Assembly (NCBI RefSeq): GCF_001625305.1
Contig: NW_017804342.1
Span: 1,287,830 to 1,351,829 of the forward strand
Source: Branchiostoma belcheri
Lineage: Eukaryota; Chordata; Leptocardii; Amphioxiformes; Branchiostomatidae
Length of the DNA stretch: 64,000 nucleotides
Reading direction: 5' to 3'
The notes beneath the pieces were generated by a model. That model was not told the DNA's origin and did no database searches. It saw only the letters and a list, made by a program, of their open reading frames with translations. This document shows positions 45,240 to 57,150 of this stretch, piece by piece. Both the position numbers and the translations under genes were made by a program. Position 1 is the stretch's first letter. Each line of letters begins with the position of its first letter.

Positions 45240-48200
45240 ATGCCACCGTTCCGACAAGAGCCCGACCCCCGGGCGAACACCCCACCCCCTCGGGCGCGCT
45301 CCTCCCTGTGGGAGGCGGTGTTCCGGAGGAAGCTGATCGGGCCGGCCACGTTCCGGTCCCCGCTGCGGAGATGCCTGGAGTCCCGGGACCTGATGGCCCT
45401 GGGGTTGGCCGCGGTGCTCGGGACAGGGATCTACATCACCGTGGGTCTGGTGGCCAGGCAACACGCAGGTAGGCGTCCAACTTTGTGTGTAGCAATTTGA
45501 ACTTCTAAATTTGAAGTCTAAAAGTGCATCTAGATATCACTTTTTAATGTGACTGAGAGCAATAAAATGGACTTATTGCCAATGGTATATACCATAATGT
45601 TACTACAAAGGTTGCCAACCAAATGCATATTGTTAACCTTCACATTGTCCGCCAACAAACTACTGCTCTGTTTATTCTTATTCAGGCACATCCAACTTGC
45701 TACATAATGTAATCTAACACCACAAGGTGTCTGCTACAACATCAGTTACCATAGTGACAGACGTCTGGTCCAGGTCATTGGCCTTATTTGTTTAGAGAAG
45801 AAGAAACGGAACAAAAGCAATGTGTTCTTCTGCGAAAACAAACATGAATTAAATTTTGTTCTTATGTCCATATAGGTCCAGCAGTGCTAGTGTCATTTGT
45901 GGTAGGAGGCCTGGCAGCGTTCCTCACCAGTCTATGCCAGGCAGAGTTCGGAGCTAGGCTCCCATTGGCCGGCGCCACCTACACGTACATCTACGTCACG
46001 GTGGGTGAACTGTGGGGCTTCCTGATTGGCTGGAACACTGTGATGGAGCTGACGGTGGCGCTGGCGTTCGTCGGTCGCACCTGGAGTTCTCACCTTGACG
46101 CCCTGTGCGGCCACGCCGTCAGTACGTACCTCAAGACCCACGTGGCCACCTGGGACCTCACACCTTTAGCCGACTTTCCTGACTTTTGCGCGTTCGGCTC
46201 TGTTCTGCTAACTGTGTTGTTCGTCATAATAGGAGCTAAGATTTCGACGTGGATATCCGCCATCTTTATTTCAATCAACTTTGTCGTCATCGTTTGCGTC
46301 ATCGTGTCCGGCGCGTTCGCGTCGCACCTGGGAAACTGGACAGAGGCGGAGTTCGCGCCGTACGGGTGGGAGGGGGTCATCACCGGGGCCTCCATCGCCT
46401 TCAGCTGTTTCACCGGGCTCAACGTCATCCTGACGTCAGGCGAGGAGACCCACGAGGCCAACACGTCACTTCCGGGATCTCTCATCATGACGGTGGTGAC
46501 GTCACTTCCGTTGTACATCGGCGTGGCCGTGATATTGACAATGCTGGTGCCGTGGGATTCCATTGACGTAACGTCGCCGCTACCGAGCGCTTTTCTGAGC
46601 CACGGACGGAACTGGCGCTGGGCGTGGTACCTGACGACTGTCGGGTGTCTGTCCGCCATGATGGCTGCACAGGTTTGTTTGAATCATTGTTTGTTCATGA
46701 GAAGCTCAAATATGCCTGCAGTCCGCTTTTCATTGAGGTCATGAGAGAGAAGGGAAAATTTGTAACAACTAGAAAGCTAGGTAATAACATTTGCAAAGCA
46801 ACTGCATAATGTTCACCTTCACATGGTCTAGCCTAACAAACTAATGGTCTGTTTCTTCTTACTCAAACACTGCCCTGCAACGTGATGTAACCCAAAACCA
46901 CCCGCTGTCTGCTACAGCACCAGTTACCATGGTGACAGACGTCTGGTCAACAGAGCAAAAACCTCTGAAGATGCATCATTTAAAGTCCTAATAGATCTAT
47001 ACGTAAATCTTTACACATCCAGGTGGCCATTTTAGTCGCCCTGTCGCGGACGGTGTACTCTCTAGCCACGGACGGGCTGCTCTTCTCCTTCTGCGGTAAG
47101 GTGAGCCGGACGACGCAGGTGCCGGTGGTGGCGGCGCTTCTGTTCGGCGGGGTGGCGGCGTTCCTGTCCCTGGCGCTGGACGTGGGTTCCCTGGTGCAGT
47201 TCGCCTCCATGGGGTCTCTCCTGTCGTACGTCGTGCTGCCGATGTGCTCCATCATCTCCCGGTACCAGCCGCCCTTACCGCACGAGATCCCGCACATCCA
47301 GTATCAGTGGGTAGGTAACATCGTAATATAGTGAAGTATTGATGTAACGTAATATAGTATCGTATACATATAGCAAAAGTATAATCATGTTAACCTTCAC
47401 ATGATGTAGCCTAACTACTGCTCTGTTTATCCTTACATTTATACACATTTACATATGTGGTGACACAAGTCCTGCAACTTGCAACATAATGTAATCCAAT
47501 ACTAGAGGGTGTCTGCTACAGCACCAGTGACCATGCTGACAGACGCCTGGTTCAGGTCATTGACCCTATGCGTTTGTAAAGGAAGAAGAAACTGAACAAA
47601 AACAATATATCTTCCTTTTGCGAAGGCAAACATAAGAAAGTTGAGTTGCTCTCTGGCGATCGTTACCAATAGACGTGTATTTATTACAGGTGCAACAGCA
47701 GATGCACGAGCATGCGTACGACACCGAACCGCCTCGGGTGTCCTCGGAAGACTTCGTGGCCGAGTTCGGCCCGAGATTCCGACGAGTCGGCGAGCTGAGG
47801 TCCACGTCACGGTACTTAGAATGCATAAAAAACCTCCCCGCTGGTCACGTGGTCACCACGTGCATCCTGTCCCTCACTATCGTGCTCGTCGGCTGCAGCG
47901 TCCTGGTCAAGCATGCGCAGTGGGAACCCGTGACGTCACATTGGTGGGTGTTCTTCCTGCTGACGTTGTTGCTGGCTGCCATGGCAACCATTCTGGCCGT
48001 GATCTTCGCCCATCATCAGAACGAGGACATCCCGACCTTCAGGGTAAGGGACAGGGAGAAAAAAGGCCTCCGCCCCTGAGGCGTCACCAAAAATGCACAG
48101 GATTGGAGTCTAGAATATGTTCAAAATGACAAGAGGGGAAAATATGCGTCAGCTATACCTATAAAGATAAAGTGATGATTTTCGTGAAATCTAGCTTTTA

Positions 48201-49278
48201 GGTCAATGTCACCGCCAATTTTATTGTTCGTTTAATGCAGCTCAGTGCACTCTAGGTGCTGCTACATGTGTGTGCTTTGAACTGTCTTTATGTATATATG
48301 CAAATCGCCCATCTAACTCCCAGATTAAGAAACAGCAAAAGCATAAAACATACATCTAGACGATGAAAGACGGAAATATGCAGACAAAAGTCCATTTTCA
48401 CCCTCTAACCTGTGTTGATGTTTCCATAGTTACGGCTGATCCCGTTCGTTCCGGCCCTGACCCTGTGCCTGAATGTGCTGCTAGTTGTCCACCTGGACGG
48501 AAAGACCTGGGCGCGCTGTGCCATATGGATAGGGATAGGTGAGTAGTCCCCCGATCATTACCTCCGGGGAAGGAGATATCCTTCCGCGTTAAGGTACTGT
48601 TTTCGGTCGTGTTTGTGTGTTCGCAGCTGTAGCTCACGGTAGATTCGGCGGATTTCTTTGATTTTCGGTATATGATTAGTTATTGGGGTCCAGATGATGT
48701 GGTAGTTTTTTTTCTTTGCATTTGTATTTTCATGTATTAAAATAAGATAATTCGACAACCCTGTGCTGTATGTGGTGTGGTATCGTCTATCAAACAGCTG
48801 TTGTCCACCAAGCTATACCAAACTACTAGGCAAATATATATAAGCATCGAGATTATAGAAAATGGCCAATTGGTACATCTTGAGCTCATATGTCGATTTT
48901 ATTACTTGTTTTACAGGCCTGTTATTGTATTTCGGCTACGGCTTTCGCCACAGCAAGGCACTGACCCAACCACACGCACCCCTTCCCGAAGAGTGGATCC
49001 GTCCGCCCAGGGGAAGGCTTTTCCACAGGGAGGACTTCGTGTTGGTGGAACAGCCACCTTCCCGTATAAGGGATGACGTAGTTTTGTTCGATAGAACCGT
49101 GCGTGATGACGTCACGGCCATGGTGCGAGACGACATGCTGAGGAGCATTCCAGAGGACGACGATGACGAAGAAGAGCGCCCCCTATTGCCCGAGGGGTGG
49201 AACCGCAGGGGAAAGAAGAAAAACAGAGGGGAGCATTTGGAGAGGGACCCAGTGGTGTTTTACGACTCAAATATTTAG
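45240..49278 (+). CDS. Cationic amino acid transporter-like protein (SLC7 CAT type)
   Basis: APC-superfamily membrane transporter, 712 aa, expected to move cationic amino acids across the plasma membrane. Exons: 45240-45468, 45876-46672, 47023-47310, 47690-48043, 48430-48538, 48917-49278, all GT-AG and in phase. Seen: the unwound helix-1 motif LGTGIYITVG, AEFGARLPLAGATYTY with the conserved Glu of CATs, TVGELWGFLIGWN, a helix-6 region GLNVILTSGEETHEAN (CATs usually have GFD before the GEE), and roughly 12-14 hydrophobic spans ending with LLLYFGYGFRHS. The C-terminal tail is long and acidic (EDDDDEEERPLLP), a possible sorting region. It is slightly longer than vertebrate CATs. The first ATG fits the family N-terminus. 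Introns 1-3 each carry one copy of the common inverted-repeat element. Confidence 0.88.
45630..45846 (+). mobile_element. Common inverted-repeat element, copy H
   Basis: Nearly full length. Left end TTGTTAACCTTCACA, right end GCGAAAACAAACAT. Occupies over half of the 407-bp intron 1 of the SLC7 gene and ends 30 bp before exon 2. Confidence 0.6.
46807..46970 (+). mobile_element. Common inverted-repeat element, copy I
   Basis: Left end AATGTTCACCTTCACATGG and core (CTACAGCACCAGTTACCATG); the right part is internally deleted. In the 350-bp intron 2 of the SLC7 gene, same orientation as copy H, ending about 50 bp before exon 3. Confidence 0.55.
47388..47633 (+). mobile_element. Common inverted-repeat element, copy J
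   Basis: Full length, about 246 bp. Left end ATGTTAACCTTCACATG, right end TTGCGAAGGCAAACAT. In the 379-bp intron 3 of the SLC7 gene, ending 57 bp before exon 4, same orientation as copies H and I. Confidence 0.6.
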
Positions 49279-49356
49279 ATTTAAGAGTGAAATATTGAAG
49301 AGATTATTGTTTGCTAGAAAGGAAAGGCATATTTATTTCTATGCAACCACTTGTGC

Positions 49357-49362
49357 AATAAA
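49357..49362 (+). terminator. Polyadenylation signal of the SLC7 gene
   Basis: AATAAA lies about 80 bp after the stop codon, followed by a GT-rich stretch. The next feature, from 49398, is a partial inverted-repeat element. Confidence 0.6.
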
Positions 49363-49397
49363 GAGGAAGTGACGTATACGTAGTTGTCTCTTGTTCT

Positions 49398-49532
49398 TGT
49401 AATGTAATCCAACACCACAGGGTGTCCGCTACAGCACCAGTTACCATGGTGACAGACGTCTGGTTCAGGTCATTGACCTTATGTGCTTGGAGAAGAAGAA
49501 AAGAGCAAAGACCTTCTGTGAAGGTAAATATT
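49398..49532 (+). mobile_element. Common inverted-repeat element, partial copy K
   Basis: Right half (TAATCCAACACCACAGGGTG to TGTGAAGGTAAATATT), just downstream of the SLC7 polyadenylation signal, in the short gap between the two convergent SLC7 genes. A terminal fragment (TTCTGCGAAGATAAACATG) also lies at about 50255-50273, 18 bp from exon 50291-50501 of the diverged gene. Confidence 0.55.
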
Positions 49533-49686
49533 ACAATGATAAACCAGAGATTCATCAAATGCTCTTTTTCTTCGAAGATTTATTTCTATATTACTTGAAC
49601 ATCTCTTTTAGCAATTCTGCTATCATAAATGTAATCTATGACAAGGTCTTTGATATACAACAGCTATGTTTTTTTCTTATAATAGC

Positions 49687-49692
49687 TTTATT
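49687..49692 (-). terminator. Possible polyadenylation signal of the diverged SLC7 gene
   Basis: AATAAA on the minus strand, about 190 bp downstream of the stop codon. A second one lies at 49579-49584. With the plus-strand signal at 49357 this leaves about 0.2-0.3 kb between the two convergent transcripts. Confidence 0.4.
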
Positions 49693-49879
49693 GAAATTAC
49701 TTGCTAAAGATCTACTTTTAGGACATGTAATTTTGCACTTGGGTAAATGTCGCGTTGCAGACAATATTGCACATTTTAAAATCCACGTTGAAGTGTCTAT
49801 CTCGAAACTAACTTCTATTCCTACCGTCTTGAGAAGCTGAATGGCGTAAATTCTTATATCTTAGAAATCCTGTAAAGCC

Positions 49880-52800
49880 TCACACAGCAAACGTGAGACA
49901 CTTGTGGTGTTTATGCCGCTTGCCCACGTGACTGGGGATGACCTGCTCGTTGAAGAGCGCATGCGTGGAGATGGGCTGGAGTAGAATGGCCTCGGTCTCG
50001 TGTGGCTGGTATCCCCTTGCGAACCGCTGGGTGGAGTGGCAGACACCGTAGAACAGGTAGTTCAGGATCCCTGCAGTGAAACATTCAACAAGACTGGCAA
50101 TGAAAACATACATTGCTGTGGCGACAGTGATTGCTGTTGGGGTTATCGTTTGCATGGCACAGCCATGATTTCATGATTTTGAGGATGCCTTGGTACCCTC
50201 CCCTCCCCTGAGTGTATAGTGAACGAGCCCATGTATTTCAAATAAGTTCCTTTTTTCTGCGAAGATAAACATGACAAATGACGGTGTTACCTATAGCTAT
50301 CCACCCTCCGTACAGGACCCATGTCTTGTCCTCCAGCCCCACCATCATGGCGGAGGTCCCCACCATGGCGAGCACGGCCAGCCAGGGCATGAGCGGCGCC
50401 CGGAGCACCAGCCCGCCCCGGCCCTGGGGCAGGTACAGCAGGACCCCCACCGCCCCCAGCACCGTGGTGGTCAGCCCGATCAGCACCAGGATACCCCACA
50501 CCTGTAAAAAGTCAATGTCATATTTTATTGCACAACGATTGTAACAGGCACGGTATGGCAAGTTCTTGAGCAGTACTAAACCTAACCTTTCCTAACTTGG
50601 GTCTAGGTAAGTTAAGACCTAATTCTACGCTATTATATATGAGTGATACAATATATGAAACATGTGATACATATATATATATATGAAACATGGATATCTA
50701 ACAAGGGTCACAGTCAGATGCCTTCATCAGGCAATGTTATATTCTCAGTGCTACTCATTGCCGCATGGTGGCGTTGCAGCAAGGAGAATGTGGTCCCAAA
50801 CGTGACTGAGTCTATACACTCTCCTTTTTTGTTTGATCTTACATTAGTTGACGGCCGCGGCATTACTAACTTTATTTTTGAGCCATTTGTTATGATACGA
50901 TGAACATACTGGACAGCCAACGGAAAATTACATTTGAAACATTGATTTTCTCTTGAAATCAGAATTTTTCAAAGCCGGAAGCTGTGCTAAAATTTCTTCG
51001 GGTGTTTTGACATGACAGCATACCCACCTGATAAAACACTTGATCCGGGAACCTGACGCACACCGTTGCCAGGGCAACTAAGCTGGCAACGGACAACAGC
51101 ACCATACAGGTGGCGATGTATCCCGTCATCCTCGTGGGCACTACGTATTTCCGCATCCGCTTGTACAGGGGCGTGGCCTGGGCGGGGCCCTTGCTAGCCA
51201 AGTTGCTCGCGCGGCGTCTGTAGGCCTCCATGATGGCATAGATATCCACTTCATCTTCGTCTTCATCTTCATCATTCTCGTCCCCGGAGCTTTCTGCGCT
51301 AGAGTCCGACAAGGCCCCGGATGTAGCACCCTCGGTGTGGTACGTCACCTGTTGTTCTGCATGTGACGTCATCTGTTCGACCTCTAGAATCCCTGCTGAC
51401 CTTTCCGAGTCGCGGTGACGTGTGCGAACGACGTCATTCTTGTCCGCGTCACGTGACAGCGCGCTGCCATCGTCCTCTACACTAGTCCCGCTCACTTGGT
51501 AACGCAGGATGATGACGCATGCGCAGGAGATCGTCTGGACAACAAGACACGTGCTGGCGCAAAGCTGTATCAAGTCCGACTGCCGAAATCCTAGGGATAA
51601 AAAACCGACGAAAAGTCCCGCTAGGGCGATTCCGACCACCGGTTTCGTGGTCCCGGCTCGCTTCCGCAGACAATAAGTCACCAGACCGTCGTTTGCCATG
51701 TTCTCTGCGAGTTGTGGGATTCGCCACGTGACAAATATCAAAGCGACCGACAACATTGCCACCTGCCAGATTGCTACAATGTATGTAGCAAACTTGGCTC
51801 CCGCTACAGCAAAGGCACTCGGGAGCGGGGCGAAATGGTCCACCTGAGACCAGGGTGAGAGATGGGATTGTACAACGGTGACTAGGGTAAAAGATGAGAC
51901 TAACGCGAAAGGAGTTGTAACCAGGGCTGCCCAAACGTTCTGTCTCTTGGTCCCTTTCCGTTCCACTCCCGCCCGAGCCAGTTCTTCGAATCCGAAGAAT
52001 CCAGGAGACAAGATGGCCGCTCCAGATGCTACCTGCGGACATTAAAGAGATCAAACGTAAATGAGGTACAACTGGACAGGTAACATTTGAAAAACAAGTA
52101 AAATCTGAGATTTTATACCTCCGGGATTTTTATTGTATATTTTTATATGTTGTTTGTTACTCCGTGAAGGAGGTCAGGACCTCCGGACGGAGTGTTGTAA
52201 TCGGCTGATTTTTCATGTTCGCAGTCAAAACACTGGGTTCTCTTTGTGTAATCGGCACGCAATTTTATACGCCGTCTGCGGGCATGCCCGTGTTGATGCA
52301 CGAATGTGTATTTTTGCCGTTGCTGCTTTCGCGGTCAATGTAATATCGCAGACGCACCCCTACAATTAAGAGGCGAATTGGAATGGTCCAGAAAAACGCG
52401 TTGTTTGGAATAGCAGTGGGGTTCAAAAAAGTTCATGCAGATACGGGGTGGTTTTTATAAGTGGTTCCAGATGTTTTTGCCCATGGTTAAGAGATGCCAA
52501 GTTTTTTGGAAGATGTTCGCAGCCAAAACGCATTCTTCCGTACGTCGCATTTCTGTGTAATTTCGCATGTGGTGTTGCATTATGTCCGGAATGATGCACG
52601 TCTTTTTATTTTTACCGTAGCTGTTTTGATATTGGAGTAAATGCTTATTTTCGAAACATCCCCATTTCTTTGAAATGGTTTCGTCCGTTTATGCAACTGT
52701 TACTGCGCTAATGACGACCAGTCGCGCTGTCCTGATACACCGCGAATGTGCGAGTGTTCCCTGTAGACAGTCCCGGGAGTCATTTTTTTCGCACATTCCA

Positions 52801-55454
52801 GGAGCCAAACCAAAATACGTTCATGAACCGAGTCCAAAAAACCGAAACGTGAAAATCGGATGATCGGACCTGATGTACATTTCTCTTTCTATAGATTGTA
52901 CACACAATACACACATCTTTAGATAATCTGGCCATGGCAGGTTAAAAAAAAGTAACCCTGAATCATACTAGATTAGCGTAAATGCATGTTAATGCGTTCA
53001 AAACAAGAAAAAAATTGTTTCCGGGTATTAATCTCTTGAATCACGGCGCTGAATATTGACGCAAAAATATTTCGGGCATCGCGCGCCCTTCCCGCGTCAC
53101 GTGTAGGCATCTCGCATCTCTGATTGGTTGTTGCGTCTTAAGATGACTGAGCCGACGCGCGTTTAAACAATTTTTCTTTGTTCGATTTATCACACTTCAC
53201 AGAGAATTGTCGCCAATGGCTACTTCTTTTTGTTGCAATATATAATACTTCACGGAGAATTGTCGCCTATGGCTTCTTGTTGGTGTTGAATTTTGTGCAC
53301 AACAATTGTTGCGCCCCGCAGGACTAGGGTTTTAAACAAAGAATTTATCGAGAACGGACACCCCTCTGTGCGAGGGATCATATACGTGGACCAGACCGAG
53401 AATACCTTAAACACGCCAAAGGTCAACGGTTGCAACCGTTTTCATGCTCAAAAGGGGTGTCCTGGGGCCACCAAAAGGCACCATTTTGACGCCCGAAAAC
53501 ACAAATACAATAAAAACAAAAGAACGTGCATCATCTACAGCCCAATAGCAAAACATACACAGAGTCCCCAAAAAATCCGTCCACCCAAACGCGAGAAACA
53601 GCTGCGAACATGAAAATCTAAATCTCTCACAAACCCTTCCGCGGAAGGATGTCTCCTCCCCGGACGTAATAAATGCATAATGTTTACATTCGTATGGCCT
53701 AGCTTAAGAACCTACTGCTATGTTTATTCTTTATACTCAAACACAATCATAATTATATACTAGTATAAGGTGACCCGCCCCTCTAGGTCTGTCCTGCAAC
53801 CTGTAACATAATGTAACCCAACACCACAAGGTGTCTGCTTCAGCACCAGTTACCATGGTGACAGCAGTCTGGTTCAGGTCATTCACCTTTTAGTTTGGAA
53901 AGAAGAAGTAGCAAAAACAATATACGAGTATTTTACTTCTGCGAAGGTAAACATGATTACTCACCACACGTATAATGTCTGTTGTCATTTCCGTGTGCGT
54001 CCAGTTCGAACTTTGCGTGAAAAACAATCCGATAGAGAATACAAACACTAGCAGAGTGCCGGCCAGGACGTGGGAAATGTTCATCAAGAACTCCTGCACA
54101 TCCGGCTTGAGTTGGGACGACGCCAAACACGACAAAACGCCGACAGCGAAGGCGAGAAAGTCAGGGTAGGTCGTCATGTGCGGAATCCCTCCAACGCGCA
54201 TGCTCAGTTCGTCGCTCATCACGTGACCAGACAGGTAGTCTATGGTCTGGCTGAGTGCGCGTGCGCAGCAGGCAGCTCCGGTCAGTAGTTGTAGCAGGCT
54301 GGTCCAGCCGATGACGTAAGCGACGACCTCGCCGATGGTTGCGTAGCAACAGCTGTAGGTGTCCGGCAGTTCCGAACTGTCCGGGAGGACACGTAGTGCG
54401 CGTGCGCGAAGCTCCGTGTGAACTAGACCTGAAATTTGACACCAGAAGAATGAAGAGAATCAATGATTTATGATTTTATCAGAAGCTTCCGAGTCTTCTA
54501 TTTTCTGTCAACATTGTCACCTTTTACGCCAAAAAGCAGTTACTCAAGCAACTGGATATGATTTTGGAAAATCATATGCAAAATCAGATTAAGTTGCTTC
54601 AGTAACTGCTTTTTAGCGAATCTTATTAACTGGATGTCTAACCTTCATCGACGTATTGTCACCAATTTCATGTCATGATTGTCTCAAATTTGATTTCTAA
54701 ATCAGCTGGTGTGTTACGCCGAAAGGCGGTTATACCGGCTATACAGATACAGATAAATTGGAATATTACAATTTAGAAATTAAAAATTAAAATTATTGTT
54801 TTTCATGGATAGAGTCACATGTGTTCAGGCACAGCCCTGTCTTTCTCAAGGCAGAACATACGAGTATCTATTGATCTGTTTTAGGTACAAACACGTTAAT
54901 TCATGTGTTAATATCCTGTTTGCTGCTTTTGGTGTGTGTCATTTTGGTTATACCTTTTCCCTTCAGTCGAATGTACTGTATCAATGATGCATAAACTATA
55001 TAGTAAACAATTTATAGAATGACAATATAGAATCCAGCTTATGATATTATTAAATGAACGAGTACCCACCAAACACATAAAAATACATAGCATTTACATA
55101 CATGCAGGAAGATAGCTGATCTAAAATCATACATGTAACGTTATATTTATGTTACCCACCTGTTAAGAGACTTGTAACGCAGACTCCTGCCAGAGACAAC
55201 AGAAGAACAGGTCCGCCCACCCCCTGTACGGCAAAATATCCCGTCAGTACCACCAAGCCGAGCCCCAACTCTCCACCGAGGCCTGCCCGCAGCAGGCTCG
55301 GGACCCGGGTGGCCTTGGGCCCGACAGGCGCGCCGTCTGCTCCCGATGAGTCGGAACTGAACGGGGAATCGCTACCGGGAATCGTATCGAGCCTACGCGT
55401 ACGGAACAGGGTCCTGGCTGTGTCCCGCATCCAAGCAGACATATACCCCGGCAT
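49880..55454 (-). CDS. Diverged cationic amino acid transporter-like (SLC7) paralogue
   Basis: Five coding exons (minus), 721 aa: 55160-55454, 53965-54428, 51028-52032, 50291-50501, 49880-50070, all GT-AG and in phase. Collinear with the neighbouring SLC7 gene: YATIGEVVAYVIGWTSLLQ matches its TVGELWGFLIGWN, GFFGFEELAR matches its GEE region, WVLYGGWIAIG and GILNYLFYGVCHS match its last two exons. The helix-1 motif is degraded (LTGYFAVQGVGG in place of LGTGIYITVG) and the AEFGAR..P..G.TY stretch is replaced by HTELRARALRVL...SELPDTY. A long cytoplasmic insert holds a run of Asp/Glu (about 25 residues with few others). Substrate-site loss suggests it no longer transports like a CAT, or does so with a changed substrate (inference). 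About 12 hydrophobic spans remain and the frame is intact over 2.1 kb, so it is not a pseudogene. Confidence 0.8.
53680..53953 (+). mobile_element. Common inverted-repeat element, copy L
   Basis: Full length with matching ends ATGTTTACATTCGTA and TGCGAAGGTAAACAT. In intron 2 of the diverged SLC7 gene, only about 11 bp from the edge of exon 53965-54428, so the element almost touches the splice donor. Confidence 0.6.
54520..54660. repeat. Dispersed inverted repeat with AAGCAGTTACTCAAGCAACT ends
   Basis: AGCAGTTACTCAAGCAACTG and its inverse (GTTGCTTCAGTAACTGCTTT) flank an AT-rich middle, followed by GGATGTCTAACCTTCATCGA. Related copies lie at 2650-2760 and 17010-17095. Confidence 0.55.
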
Positions 55455-57150
55455 GGCCCAGGTTTACTGTTCGTCTTTCGTCGTTTTTAAATGTTCCACT
55501 TAATCTTAGCAAACACACAAGCGTTCAGTCACCGCCTGGGGCTATTCAGAGGCAACATGCCGTAGTACTGTAACCCCCGCAAACCATGACGTGTCAACTA
55601 CACAGTGTATGCAGTTTTACACCAGACAGATTAGCGTGAGAAACTTCCTCGTATAGAGCGAAATATCACGTCGGGTTTCAGGCATAGCAGTCAGTCTTGG
55701 CAAGAGTCTTGGGTCAGCGGTGCTTCTTTTGTAGTTCCCGTCTTTAAGTCTCTTCCTTCCTGTTCTTAAGACCCTCACCTGCGCTTTGTTTATACTACAG
55801 TCGGCATCGACTCAGTCTGCGTCGTCAGACTGTTGACTTTTACGAAATATGATAGTTGTAAACTGTGAAGAGTCTGAGGGTAAGACATGCACACGGCTCG
55901 TTTCTTGGTCACGTAGATCACAATTCTCACCTCTTTTTAGAAAACACGTCGTTGTTTCAGCTCCAAACACTCCCGGGGATTTCGTCCTGTGGTGCTTTAC
56001 AAACTTTCACTTCACGCTCCAATTACTAAGTACTTCTCAGGTCATGTTTGAGTTGTACGTCGGACCCCTGAATATAAAACGTCTCAGCGTACCCCAGGAC
56101 TTCCTAGAAGCAACGGCCACGTAAGTCGAACCGTCTACGAACCCTGGGCCACATCCGGCAACATAAATAAAGTCATATTGTCGGTATATATCCTGCAACA
56201 ATGGCGATGTGCACAGCAGCTAGCGATAGTAATCTAACAGCTGGTAGAACCACTCTACCGCCCGGGGGCGGACGCCAGTGTAACAGCCTGAAGTGTGACC
56301 TCTACCGAACCAACCTGTGCTAGCTGTGTAGGTTCTGTGGCATAGAGCAATAACAACACGGAAAACGCGTTCTGTAGACCAGGAAGAGGTGAGAAAAGGA
56401 TCCTAGGAAAAGGAAAACTTTTACCCAACTTGCTAGCCTATGATTCAAATGTCGATGTCTTCGTTGTTTGGCGAATGCAAGGCGCATCGCAAACTGCCAG
56501 GACTCACTGCAAACATTCGCAAAAGGAGAACAGTTTGCCACCCCTTTAGCTGACTAGTACTAACTCCCTCGGCATGTTATCTCTCTATTTGGCCGATTTC
56601 TACTCTTTCCGACCGCCTCCCGAAGCCTGGTAGAGGCTACGGGGGCGTGTAACTGCCAGAAGTTTGACCTTGCCGGACTAACCTGGAGGTTCTGTTGCAA
56701 GTAGATCAATAACAACACGGAATACGTGTTCTTCAGACCAAGGAGGTGAGAAAAAGGACAGGACAACATTTACCCAACTTGTTGGCCCGTGAAAGAAATG
56801 TCGCTGTCTTGTTTGGCGTATGCAGGGCGCATATCGCGAACTGTCACAAACTAATAGCCTCTACCAGGCTTCAGAGGTGACTGGAAAGAGTAGAGATTGG
56901 ACAAATAGACAAATAACATCTAGACTATAGGTAGCCTTGTACGTACATGTAGGTACCCACGTGTCTGTTCGTATGACTAGTTATAGACCTTACGACAGTC
57001 GCTGTACTTTTGTTGTGTCAATATTAAAGTTCTCCGATATAACAGGTGGCATGTCATCTGTCCATCTGGTCAATTGCAGTACAAGCGCGCCATCTGTCGT
57101 TTATTGTACGCAGTGCAACTTTGAAAACCTCTCTCACCATCATCATCATC
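55455..57150. other. Head-to-head intergenic region between diverged SLC7 and MICOS10
   Basis: Contains the 170-bp direct duplication and related repeat words. A TATA-like TATAAACA on the minus strand (about 55788-55795) could serve the SLC7 gene. No clear core element was seen for MICOS10, as is usual for housekeeping genes. Confidence 0.4.
56320..56850. repeat. Direct duplication of about 170 bp
   Basis: Two diverged copies (about 56327-56500 and 56690-56850) share GGTTCTGT, CAATAACAACACGGAA, GTGAGAAAA, TTTACCCAACTTG and TTTGGCG(A/T)ATGCA in the same order. Related TAGAGATTGGACAAATAGAC words also occur at 56890 and 16845. Confidence 0.55.

Noticed and set aside
45230-45472. Alternative frames over the first SLC7 exon, both strands
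   Set aside because: They are GC-rich shadows; the chosen frame alone continues through correct splice phases into transporter helices.
53293-53613. 106-codon frame in intron 2 of the diverged SLC7 gene
   Set aside because: Basic, low-complexity product with no splice context or domain. The surrounding 52119-53672 may be a repeat (CTCCGGGG-type ends), but the ends are too weak to call.
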